64,000 bases of DNA, from NCBI GenBank assembly GCA_905221605.1, contig CAJNDS010000746.1:176961-240960 (forward strand). Direction: 5' to 3'. Position numbers and translations under genes: made by a program. The DNA comes from Symbiodinium natans (Eukaryota; Sar; Dinophyceae; Suessiales; Symbiodiniaceae). This document shows, piece after piece, positions 1-9,499 of the stretch (the stretch's first letter is position 1; the number at the start of each line of letters is the position of its first letter). Below the pieces are notes generated by a model, which saw only the letters and a program-made list of their open reading frames with translations, ran no database searches and was not told where the DNA came from.

Positions 1-4
1 TTAG

Positions 5-2320
5 GGCTCATTTCGTCCCCAAGGTAAGAGTGGGGTGCAGCAGCGAACTTGAATCGAAATCCTCGTCTAGATGCCCAGCAGCTTATTTGAGGGAACCATC
101 AGCACGGGTGCCATAGGTTGGGATGTTCCCCCTTTATACCAACAGTCCTGAATAGGGATTCTAGCACCCCGTATGAGAATCCCGATAAAGGACTGTTAGT
201 CTAAGGGGGAACATCCCAAAACCACTCTAAACCCTAAACCCCAAACACCAAACCCTAAACCCTATAGCCCTCAAAAGGTATAGTGAGGAGGATGAGGCGG
301 ACGCTGGAATGGACAGCCACGCAAGTGGATCTTCTTGGATGATGCAGATCCTGACCTCCTTGATCCCGTACCACGCCGATGCCAAGGTCGTGGTTTGGGG
401 TTTAGGGTTTGGTAGGGTTTAGGGTTTAGGGTTTATAGGGCTCAGGGTTTTCTAAGGCCAGTGAAGGCGTATGGACGTGTTCTACGTAAGGCAGACTGTC
501 ACTGAATGTGCGTAGGAACGAACTTCTCGCCTGAGTTATCGCTACGGGCTCCGGGACATATTTCGGGCAGTCCTTTGGGCGCTGCATGAAGGCCCCAAAG
601 CAGCCCCGCATGTGACATCCCCGAATCGAGGGGCATCAGTTTTTCGAGCACATGGATGGCAAGACCTACGCCACGCCGATGCTGGCGGCCCTGGTGGTTG
701 TCGAGCTGAGCGACCTCATCTTTGCGGCACCTCGGGCCCTTAGGCATATATGTATATATATATATATATGTATGTATATGTATGTATATGTATGTATATG
801 TATATATATATATAAATACATACACATATGAACAAGGTACTGCCTGCCACGCAGCAATTGGCCTTGGCAAGTAGCGCAAATAAGCAAGAAGTATCGGAAG
901 AAGCCACGGTCTCATTCACCTCATTCTTAGCATTCCGGTTTAGGGTTTAGGGTTTGGGGTTTAGGGATTAGGGTTTAGGGTCTAGGCGATCAGAGGTAGA
1001 TCCTAGATGCAAGGGAGACAGGCTCTTCAATGTGTCTTGTTGTGAAATCAGTCAACTCCCTGTGCTGGCTTGTTGGCTTCTTCGCACCGTGCTTTCAATC
1101 AGAAATCTGCAATCAGGTAGACTCCATCCCCTGCATTCTGGGCATCACCCACGACCTGTTCCTCGTTTTCAGCTCCAACATGTTTGCGGTTCTTGGACTG
1201 CGCTCGCTCTACCTGCTCCTAGCTGAGGCAAGGAGCTCTCAACGCCTGATGGGACCCTAAACCCTAAACCCTAAACCCTAAACCCTAAATAAACCCTAAA
1301 ACAGCCCCAAATGCTAGGCTCCCAGGATCGGAGGCTTAGTAAGTAGACGTTATGAAGTGTAGGGCTATAATATGTATTGGGGCCCTTCTTGGGCTGCTGA
1401 CGTTTCCGCCAGAACTACTTCCGAAGTCTTCCCTGCACTTAACCCCCTGTTTCACTCGTTTACTTTGGGGTTCAGTTCCCTTTCTACATCCCCCCTGGAT
1501 TTTTTTTAATATTTTGTTTATATAAAAACCCAAGAGGATATTTAAAACTATTATGTTTATTAAGGTTCTATGGGGAGTATAATTTTGTAAACCCCCACAA
1601 GGGGAAGGCAACTACCTCCCTGTAGCACTTGCAAAGCCGGGCTCGGGCTCGAAGCTAGTTGTGCTCCGGCTTGGGGGCTGGTGAATGTGCAGAGCTGAAC
1701 CCTAAACCCTAAACCCTAAACCCTAAACCCTAAACCCTAAACCCTACACATTCGCCCTAAGCCCTAAGTCGGGATGTTCCCCCTTACACTAGCAGTCCTT
1801 ACTAGGGATGATGCTCGGGATTACTGGAATCCTTATTAAGGACTGTTAGAATAAGGGGTTTAGGGTTTAGAGTTTAGGGTTTAGGGTTTAGGGTTTAGGG
1901 TTAGGGTCAACCTGACTTGAAGCCTCCGGAGAGGCTCTGGACAAAGTCCAGAACCTGAAGACGGGCCTCGCGGCCGTGCTGGCGCCGCCTGATTGAACAG
2001 GATTTAGGGTTTAGGGTTTAGAGGTTTAGGGTTTAAGGTTTAGGGGTTAGGGTTAGGGGTGTAGGGTTTAGGACAGGGTTCGTAAGACTGGCTAGTCCCA
2101 CAGCCCAGTTGCAAAAAGGACAGGGTTCGTAGGCTTTCAGTGTAAGTTTGCCTGGCAGCCCAGGTTTGTGGGAACGAAGATGATGCTGGGAGATTACTGG
2201 CCCTTATCGCAGTCGGTGTCCCTGCTCATGATTTTCGGAATTTTGGCCGCGACCGTCGTGTCCGGCATGATGGGCATCAAGATTGGGAAGAAGAAGGGCG
2301 ATGTCATTTTGCCTATGTGA
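5..2320 (+). CDS. TerC-family integral membrane protein, 3' part, multi-exon
   Basis: TerC-family proteins are polytopic membrane proteins tied to metal-ion (Mn/tellurite) handling and, in plastids, thylakoid biogenesis. Exons: 278-392, 631-726, 1117-1227, 1934-1983 and 2164-2320 (TGA at 2318-2320), with a likely 19-base exon 5-23 before them. The frame closes at every junction. The joined product, about 175 residues, has an acidic loop (SEEDEADAG), then DGKTYATPM, the family signature VVVELSDLIFAVDSIP, then SSNMFAVLGLRSLYLLLA, GLAAVLAFVGTKMML and a last hydrophobic helix MIFGILAATVVSGMM before a basic tail ending KKKGDVILPM. Donors are GT (393) and GC (727, 1228, 1984); each acceptor is AG followed by G. 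The first intron opens directly with GTTTGGGG repeat. Seen: motifs and splice frame. Known: the VDS/acidic helix pattern of TerC. Inferred: the 5-23 exon. The N-terminal half lies outside the window. Confidence 0.85.
118..219. mobile_element. Family A inverted-repeat element, full length
   Basis: 102-base fold-back element, ends TTGGGATGTTCCCCC and GGGGGAACATCCCAA. The arms also match inside (CAGTCCT..AGGACTG). No coding capacity. It lies upstream of the TerC exon at 278. Confidence 0.7.
747..822. repeat. TA/GTAT microsatellite
   Basis: Alternating TATATA and GTATGTATAT tract in the second TerC intron. Open frames across it are repeat-derived. Confidence 0.8.
1258..1288 (-). repeat. Interstitial telomeric array (CCCTAAA)
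   Basis: About four copies of CCCTAAA in the third TerC intron, 30 bases after the exon end. A second array in the same orientation lies at 1697-1745. Confidence 0.9.
1771..1858. mobile_element. Family A element with its right end replaced by telomeric repeats
   Basis: The left arm GGGATGTTCCCCCTTA and most of the right arm are present, but the right end stops at ATAAGGGG and continues directly as TTTAGGGTTTAG (to 1902). The terminal GAACATCCCAA is missing. Compare the full copy at 118-219. Confidence 0.65.
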
Positions 2321-2830
2321 TCAACGATCACATCGCTGCAACTCGCGTCGTCCACTGCTTTTTGCCCGATCATTCGCAGGGGAACTGGCAAGGTCTTGCC
2401 GCGCCATCTCCTGGAAACAGAGCCGTGAGCGAACAAAAAAGGCAGAAGGTCAACCCTCAGCGTTCCGTATCGATAGCCCCCTTATAGGCATTACTTATAT
2501 TTACTCAGTTCGAGCCGAAGAAGATATCAGAATAGCATTCTTGTGCAGGTTCTCAGGTATGTTAGAGCGGTCAGGGTTCATGGCTGGTCCCGAAGCTGGG
2601 TCCTAATCCCTGCCTTGAGACCCCAAAACCAGTTTTTGTGTAGGTTATCTAAGAATCCTTAAGGGGGTTTTTAGTTAGAACCTACAAAGAAGTAGGTTTT
2701 GGGTTCTTAAGGTGAGCCTAAAATACCAATAGGATCGTTGTGTTTTAGTTAGGTTCCTCCTTGCCGGCTTTCGCATCGCATGTGTTTGCTTTATCAACGA
2801 ACTCCGAAGCCCCTGATTTAAAAAGACCTC
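2321..2830. other. TerC 3' flank, no gene recognised
   Basis: This follows the TerC stop codon. It holds short open frames without family resemblance and, at about 2637-2705, an imperfect fold-back with GTAGGTT/AACCTAC arms. No polyadenylation signal can be called with confidence. Confidence 0.4.
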
Positions 2831-2884
2831 AACCCTAAACCCTAAACCCTAAACCCTAAACCCTAAACCCTAAACCCTAAACCC
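2831..2884 (-). repeat. Interstitial telomeric array (CCCTAAA)
   Basis: About seven near-perfect CCCTAAA units. The array directly borders the minus-strand exon at 2888-2939. Confidence 0.9.
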
Positions 2885-2887
2885 CAC

Positions 2888-3207
2888 TGCGGAGTGTGGC
2901 GGAAGAGTCGGCCCGACTTGTGGCTAAGCGATGCTTAGCCTCATCTTCCATGTTCTCGACTTTCGGGCAGCGCAGAGGGCCCATGTGACAGACGGAAGTC
3001 TTTAAGGGAGCTTTGGCAGGTCAGCTTGATAACGAATTTCTCGAAATATATATATCAAGGGCTAAGGGCTGGGGGATCTTATTCCTTAAGCCCTATAAAC
3101 CCTAATAGGCCCCAATTCTTTAGGCTCTTGCATTAGACGCGCGCAGCGCAGCTGCGTGCAGCTGCTAGCCCTGGCCGAAGAGTCTTTCGTGGGATGTTCG
3201 GAGAGCC
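2888..3207 (-). CDS. Two-exon fragment of an unrecognised gene
   Basis: Exon 3139-3207 (reads GSPNIPRKTLRPGLAAARSC, then AAR) and exon 2888-2939 (AKHRLATSRADSSATLR) are both on the minus strand. Both start after AG with G, both end at a GT donor, and the first ends in phase 0 where the second begins, so the frame closes. The joined peptide is basic and probably helical. No family is recognised. It would run tail-to-tail with TerC. The start and end of the gene were not found. On the plus strand the first exon has no AG-G acceptor. Inferred from splice grammar and codon-like composition only. Confidence 0.4.
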
Positions 3208-3254
3208 CTTAGGCCCTTGGACCATGCCTGACATACCCAAATTTACCCAAAAGT

Positions 3255-3362
3255 GGTTTAGGGTTTAGGATTTAGGGTTTAGGGTTGAGGGTTTAGGGTT
3301 TCGGGTTTAGGTTTTAGGGTTGAGGGTTTAGGGTTTAGGGTTTAGGGTTCAGGGTTTAGGTT
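3255..3362 (+). repeat. Degenerate telomeric array (TTTAGGG)
   Basis: About 15 units with GATTTAGGG, TTGAGGG and TTCGGG variants mixed in. Confidence 0.8.
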
Positions 3363-3505
3363 CACAAAGCGAGTTTTAGTGAGCTCCGAAAGCAAGGCGC
3401 GCAACAAGAGCCCTCAACCCCGGGCTTCCTCCACCCTACACCCCAACCTTGAGGACGAAAGAAAACCCAAAATTGGGGGGTCATATACCCTATTCTACTA
3501 CTGGG

Positions 3506-3610
3506 TTTTGGAGTACTGTACTTTAATACTTTTTTTGGTTCTGGGTTCCTATTGTAGCTACTTATACCTAAAAAAGTATATACTTTTTTTTTCCAGGGTC
3601 TACTCCAAAG
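3506..3610. mobile_element. Family G inverted-repeat element
   Basis: The ends GTTTTGGAGTAC and TACTCCAAAG are inverted. The interior shares GCTACTT(A/G)TACCTAA and a T-run followed by CCAGGG with the copy at 20522-20614. The T-run plus CCAG-GG resembles a strong 3' splice site carried by the element. Confidence 0.55.
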
Positions 3611-3656
3611 GTAGGACTATATTGCCTATTAAGGTATATGAGCCATAAACCCTTTC

Positions 3657-3678
3657 AGGGCTCATTTCGTCCCCAAGG
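3657..3678 (+). repeat. Second copy of a 22-base exon-like segment
   Basis: Identical to positions 3-24. Both copies read AG-G at the left and AAG-G with GT (first) or GC (second) at the right, i.e. both carry an acceptor and a donor around 19 bases. The first is a candidate TerC exon. Confidence 0.6.
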
Positions 3679-4800
3679 CTGCAGCAAAGATAGTTTATAA
3701 GAGCTTTGGAGGGCATCAGATTCTTGAGGCCTAGGGGTGTAGGGGTTACTGGGTTTAGAAAACAGGGCTTGGAGTCAAGGTTCAGGATTTAGGGCTTAGG
3801 GCCTGGGATGTAGCAACAAGGCTTGAGGGTTTTGGAGGCGGTTTAGGGTTTAGGGTTTAAATTTAGTGTTTAGGGTTCAGGGTTCAGGGTTCAGGGTTAT
3901 GGCTAGGGTGATCGCCATGTGGGCTTCAGCATCCGTGGCAGGCATTCGGCAAGGTTGGCGTAGGTACTTGGGGCCTTTCTTTGTGCTTCAAGTACCGGCA
4001 AAATATGTGTACATGCTTTTTTGGGGGGGACAGCAAGCCCAAAGCCCCCCCCCCCCTCCCTCCCCTAAACCAAGTCCCCAAAGCCCCCAAAGGCCCTAAA
4101 CCCCGAAACCCAAAACCCTGAACCCTAAGAACACCTAAACCTTAAACCGTTAAAAAAAGAAAAAACGAAGCTCCTAACTCCCAACCCCTGAAGCCATGCA
4201 CCCTCTGAAGCCTCGGGCAGCGCAGGAGGGCGGGCTGGACCAGGAGACTCAAAAAGCCCGGAGCTCTGAGGGGCTTTGGGGGTTTAGTGGACTAAGGGGC
4301 TTAGGGGCTTAGGGGTTTAGGGTTGTAAGAAGGGGTTCAGGGTTTAGGGGTTTAGGGGTTTTGCATCCAGGCTTGGGATTGCCTCGGCCGCCCAACAGCC
4401 GGTTTTTTTTAGACGGGAGATTTTGGGGCTTTGGGGCGCCCGGTGCCTGGGAGCCAGCCGTCAAAAGGTACGCATTTGGGATTTACATGGGCGTCTGGGC
4501 TTTAGGTTTAGGGTTTTGGGTGGGGATTGGAAGAACCCTCCAGCCCCACCCGCTCCAGCCCACCTGCTCCGTCCGCATCACTCAAATAACCTCAGCCCAA
4601 AACCCCATTCTTGGGTGTCCCGCCCCCATTTGAATACCCGAAACCCTAAACCCTAAACCCTAAACCCTAAACCCTGAACCCTAAACCCTAACCCTAATCG
4701 TGTTTGAGACGGGGTGTCTGTTGAAGCTGTTCGAACAGCCAGGAAAAGGCTCATGTCTGGCTCCCGCTACATGCCACGCTCTTGAGACCCCCTTCTTGGG

Positions 4801-5078
4801 AACCCTAAACCCTAAACCCTAAACCCTAAACCCTAAACCCTAAACCCTAAACCCTAAACCCTAAACCCTAAACCCTAAACCCTAAACCCTAAACCCTAAA
4901 CCCTAAACCCTAAACCCTAAACCCTAAACCCTAAACCCTAAACCTAACCCTAAACCCTAAACCCTAAACCCTAAACCCTAAACCCTAAACCCTAAACCCT
5001 AAACCCTAAACCCTAAACCCTAAACCCTAAACCCTAAACCCTAAACCCTAAACCCTAAACCCCAACCCTAACCCTAAA
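4801..5078 (-). repeat. Longest telomeric array of the window (CCCTAAA)
   Basis: About 40 almost perfect CCCTAAA units, ending 15 bases before the plus-strand exon at 5094. A 7-base-spaced array this pure inside a gene-bearing stretch is interstitial, since unique sequence continues on both sides. Confidence 0.95.
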
Positions 5079-5093
5079 CCCTGACCCTCTCAG

Positions 5094-6373
5094 GCCTTGA
5101 TGCGCGCTGAGTACCTGAAGCAGCAGCTCGAAAAGCTGCGCAGCACGGGCGTCTCGCTGAAGGGTCCGGGCCTCACACACGGTGCTAGCGTGCGTGTAAT
5201 GGAGACGGGAGCTCACGCCTAAATCCAGAAAGCACTACATGGCCCGCCTTTGTGCAAGGGTGAGCATCGAGCCCAAACCCCTCAAGCCCTAAGCTCTAAA
5301 TACCTAAAGGGTTGGGTGATGAGTTGAAGATCAGCTGGGTCGGTGACAAGCTATAAGCGTTCAAAAGTGGCGCTGCATCTCGTGTGCTTGGTAGAGAGTA
5401 GAGGGTCGGAACCCCTCCAAACTTAAAGCCCTACACCCTAAACCCTTCTAAGCCCTAAACCCCTCACAGGGGCCCAATCGGGCTTCGCGGAGAGACTCTC
5501 AGACAGTGCGTGCCCCGCCTGGCTTGTCCGAGCGTGAGCGATTAAACCCTGTACAGCAAACCCTAAACCCTAAACCCCATAAACCCTATAAACCCTTTAA
5601 ACCCTATAAACCCTTTAAACCCTATAAACCCTATAAACCCTATAAACCCTATAAACCCTAAACCCTAAATGCCCCAAACCCCGAACCCCAAAACCCCGAA
5701 CTGTGCAGGTGACCTCGAGGCGGTCATCGCCAAGTGCGTGAAGTTCGACCTCGAAAAGGAGGAGGTGGCCCTTGCAGGGGGGAGGGGGGGGGGTTTAGGG
5801 TTAAGGGTTTAGGGTTTAGGGTTTAGGGGGGGGGTGGGTCCTTAAGAGGAGGGTTTAGCCTTTAGGGTTTAGGGCTGCAGCCGGGGTTTCCGAAAATAGG
5901 GCTACCCTTTGTGGGGGTCCCTTTAAGGGGAGGTATAAAAGGGGTGCCCTATCTTGGGAAATGCCTAGGTCTGTATAGGTAGGGCGAGTGCAGACAGTTT
6001 TTTCGGGGAGTTGCAACTTTGCCGCGGCTTCACAGCCCCAGGCGACTTGAAGACCGCATCAACCGTGTGGCGTCAGTCCAAAGTTTTGTGGGTGACAAGA
6101 ATCCTTCAGCTCATGACTCAAAAGTCAAATGCACGCACATGTATATATTTTCTATATATATGTATAACATATATACAAACTTTGCGATTTCATTACTTTT
6201 GCTCATGTTGTTTCCTTTTTTCCTGTATTCATTTTCGCCTTGTTGTGGGGTTGTGGGGCGTGCAGCGCCCGCCCTAAGCCCGAAACCCTAAATCCTAAAC
6301 CCTAATCCCTAAACCCGAAACTCTCAGGTTGCCCGGCTCCACGCTCGCGCACAAGAGCTTCTTCGCAAGCCAG
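5094..6373 (+). CDS. Coiled-coil protein fragment, three exons
   Basis: Exons 5094-5163 (ALMRAEYLKQQLEKLRSTG), about 5709-5773 (DLEAVIAKCVKFDLEKEE) and 6328-6373 (VARLHARAQELLRKP). All begin after AG with G. The first ends in phase 1 and the second begins in phase 1; the second ends in phase 0 and the third begins in phase 0. Charged heptad-like composition suggests a helical or coiled-coil protein; no family is recognised. The last exon ends at a GC donor that lies at the start of a 14-base direct repeat flanking a telomeric array. A further plus exon, 6678-6719 (AGKATAAQLRVLAS), has AG-G and a GTTTAGG donor but does not match phase, so at least one exon between them is missing. Confidence 0.5.
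5555..5680 (-). repeat. Telomere-like array with TATAAACCC variant units
   Basis: Alternating CCCTAAA, CCCTATAAA and CCCTTTAAA units in the first intron of the coiled-coil fragment. The 8- and 9-base variants are clustered, as expected from local duplication. Confidence 0.75.
5887..5963. mobile_element. Family I inverted-repeat element
   Basis: The ends TTTCCGAAAATAGGG and CCCTATCTTGGGAAA are imperfectly inverted. Related copies lie at 36110-36178, 56231-56325 and 60411-60500. Confidence 0.45.
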
Positions 6374-6386
6374 GCCACGGAGGGGG

Positions 6387-6463
6387 TGGGGTTTAGGGTT
6401 TAGGGTTTAGGGTTTAGGGTTTAGGGTTTCGGGTTTAGGGTTTAGGGTTTAGGGTTTAGGGTG
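6387..6463 (+). repeat. Telomeric array between 14-base direct repeats
   Basis: About ten TTTAGGG units. GGCCACGGAGGGGG occurs at 6373-6386 and again at 6466-6479, i.e. on both sides. The left copy starts at the exon/intron border of the exon 6328-6373. Confidence 0.85.
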
Positions 6464-7200
6464 TGGGCCACGGAGGGGGAGGGGGGGGTTGGGGTTTGGG
6501 TTTGTAGGGTTTAAGGTTTAGGTTCAGAGGTTTGGTCGCATGTGCAAAGGTGTGAAGATTGGGTTAACGTTATACCTGCAACAGATACTGTGGTGTTCCT
6601 ACATCCTAAACCCCAAACCCTAAACCCTGCAACAGGGTTTGCAATACTGTGGCGTCCCTGGCACGCTACTCCTGTAGGCCGGCAAGGCTACAGCAGCCCA
6701 ACTGCGAGTGCTGGCCTCGGTTTAGGGGGTATATGGAGGGACCCTCGAAGGGACCCTCAATCTTATTTTCCTATATCACCCCTATACCTTACATAGTCCC
6801 TATACACCAAAGCAGCCCCGAAATAACCCCCACAGAGCCCCTAAGGTCCCCCCCCCTTGAGTCCCTTGATCCGTAGAGTTGTGGGACCGTCGGTACTTTG
6901 AAGAATAAGTAGGTGCCCCCCCCCCCCCCCCTCAAAATTTAGGATGCATTCTCCTGATAGGGACCCTCAGCCCCCCCATAAAGGTACTGCACAAGGGTAC
7001 TGGACCCTAATGATGGAAACCCCGCACAAGTCGCTGATGAAAGGAGGTCGGCCATGCTTCGATGTTACCAGACAGATCAAAGCCACAAAGCCCCCTTAAA
7101 CCCTGAACTAAAATTCAGCCCTAGAAATCCCTTAAAACTGTAGAGCTGCAAACTTAAAGCCTTAAGCCGCCTCTTCCCCCCCCCCTATGCTCCTCTCAGC

Positions 7201-8742
7201 CCTGAGCCTTTGTCTGCTGTGGCGGGGGCGTCTCGAGGTCCCACGTCCTGAGGGAGGCTTGGAGACCATGTATCGATGGTGCCGTTCCCCCTGGCGATCG
7301 TCTCCTTGAGAGAATGACGTTGCTGTATTTTTGTTTGTACTACTTGTAAAAATCTATAATGCCCAGTTGTTAACCTATTGTTTGCGCTACGGTTCGGGGG
7401 CGGAGTATCGCTTTAATTACTCTTAGTAAACAGGAGAGGTGGTATTCAGAGAATGTTCATTTCCTGTTTTTTCTGGTAGACGGGGTCAGGCTTCCCATTG
7501 TTGGTCTTTGCAGAGGACACCTAAACCCTGGACCCTAAACCCTAAACCGGGGCGGTTTAGGGACTACACCGCTGCACAAGGTGCGTTGGAGCGTGGAACG
7601 TTTATGTCGGAACACGGGCCCAATATGCATCCGCACTTCCTGCAATTCCATCCTAAACTCCCGAACAACCGCCAGGACCGGGAGTAGGCACTTTTCTCTT
7701 TTTTTAGGTTTGGGGTTCCCTTATAATCCCCTTAAAGCCAAAAAGGGTGCCCTTTTCATTCCTAGGTTATTCCCGGGTCTAGACCGTTAGCATGCGCTCG
7801 AAGCGACACGGTGGTGGGGAAAGGCGTTGCCGAATTCATGTGCCACGGCCCGGTCGCATGGCTTTCAGAATTCTGGGGGGTTTAGGGTTCAGGGTTCAGG
7901 GTTTAGGGTTTAGGGTTTAAGGTTTACTTTAAACACGTAAAGCCCCATATAAGCCCTACATTGTGGTCAAGCATTTGCCTTGCGGCTCGTGCCTGGCATG
8001 TTTCACTCGAGCCTGCCATTTCTACAGCCGTAAGCTGGGTTACTGGTTTCAGGGTTCACAGAGCCCGAAGCCCTAAAACCTACACCCTAACCGATTCCTG
8101 AATCACTAGACACCCTGGACTTAAGAACTTCAATCAGAGTCCCCGCATAAAGCCGAAGCACCTCAACTTCTTCAGCATTGCTTAAGAAAGCGAAAGATGA
8201 ATCCTAACCCTACACCCTAAACCCTCATGAGTAAAATCGAACTACGGTTGATAATATAAATCCTGCATGACCCTAAGTACCCTAACCCCTAGGAATTATG
8301 GTAGTTTAGTATGGTAGAGTCCTGCAGGATTTATAGTATCAACCGTATGGCTGGACCCAGATGCCAAAGGCAAAGGGGTGGAAATGGCTTGTCCTGTGCA
8401 GATCAGTCGGTACCCTGACAGGCGAGGGCCCCAGTTCAAGTCGCACAAAATTTCGAGTCCTAACGGCCCCCCCCCTCAATTGGAGTTTGTCCTAAACCCT
8501 AAACCCTAAACCCTAAACCCTAAACCCTAAACCCTAAACCCTAAACCCTAAACCCTAAACCCTAAACCCTAAACCCTAAACCCTAAACCCTAAACCCTAA
8601 CCCACAAGCCACCTTGCTAACCCTAGGCTTGTTTAGCAACAGATGACGACTCCCTCCAGCAAGCTCCTGACTTTGAGGATCGTTCGCCATGATATGGATT
8701 GCAAGGAGCGAGCCGCGAAGAAAGGTGCGCTTGCAACAGAGC
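7201..8742 (-). CDS. Three exon islands of an unrecognised gene, strand uncertain
   Basis: On the minus strand 8641-8742 (34 codons, begins ALLQAHLSSRLAPCNPYHGE), 7570-7639 (EVRMHIGPVFRHKRSTLQRT) and 7201-7304 each begin after AG with G, end at GT, GT and GC, and are phase-compatible in this order. The product is rich in Arg and Ser and looks disordered; no family is recognised. For two of the islands shorter plus-strand readings also satisfy the splice rule (for example VRWSVERLCRNT near 7581 and IVRHDMDCKERAAKK near 8675), so the strand is not settled. Confidence 0.35.
8244..8346. mobile_element. Family K inverted-repeat element
   Basis: 103 bases. Arms of about 31 bases begin ACGGTTGATA and end TATCAACCGT, with about three mismatches. 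The interior CCTAACCCCTAGG is itself near-palindromic. Single copy in this window. Confidence 0.65.
8493..8606 (-). repeat. Telomeric array (CCCTAAA)
   Basis: About 16 uninterrupted units, 35 bases from the exon island at 8641. Confidence 0.95.
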
Positions 8743-9413
8743 CTGCTTTGCAACCTTTAGGGTTTCGGGTTTAGGGCTCAGGGTTTAGGGTTTAGGGTTT
8801 AGGGTTTGGGGTTTAGGGTTTAGGGTGTCGGCCGTCAGGGCCATTCTGGGGCGGAAATTCCTTCTCTTTCTCCTCTATGATTCCCTCTCTTCTGTCATGG
8901 AAGGCTGAACGCCCAAAGCCTGAACTATAAAAGCCCACACCAGCACCCCCGAATATTCCAGCATCCTCCGTCAACGAGCAAGGCATATCCTCAATTTATA
9001 ACCCCCGAACCCCTCAACCCCTCAACCCTAATCCCTAAACCCACTTGATTGGGTTTAAGATCTTGAACAGGTGGAAGGGCCAACTTCGCACTTGGCCTTG
9101 AAAAGCCAGGCCCTAGAAACCCTGCGTGACATGGGTCCTAGTCGTAAGTCGAGGTATGACGAGGGCCCCGTAAAGTTGTTGATCTTACAGTACTATGACT
9201 TTGGGTCGAAGTTTCCTGTTACTTTAGTGATTACTGTAGTATATGGTTCGGAAATTTGCTGGTTTAGGGCTTAGGGGGCCTCTGCCTGTATCTCACGCCC
9301 CGCCCAAAAAAGTTTCCGCCCTAAACCCTATATCCTAAACCCTCGATCAAGCCTAAACCCCAAACCCTATATCCTAAACCCTATATCCTAAACCCTAAAC
9401 CCTAAAGCCCAAG

Positions 9414-9497
9414 GTGACCAGTTTCCCTCGCCGGGCGGCACCGGCTTGCCGCAGGCAGCTGGATCTGCCGGGGCTGGTCATGGATTTCTTCTGCAAG
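9414..9497 (+). CDS. Single plausible exon, plus strand
   Basis: 28 codons between AG-G and a GT donor, reading VTSFPRRAAPACRRQLDLPG and then LVMDFFCK. No family is recognised and no phase partner was found. The minus strand here lacks an AG-G acceptor in the open frame. Confidence 0.35.
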
Positions 9498-9499
9498 GT

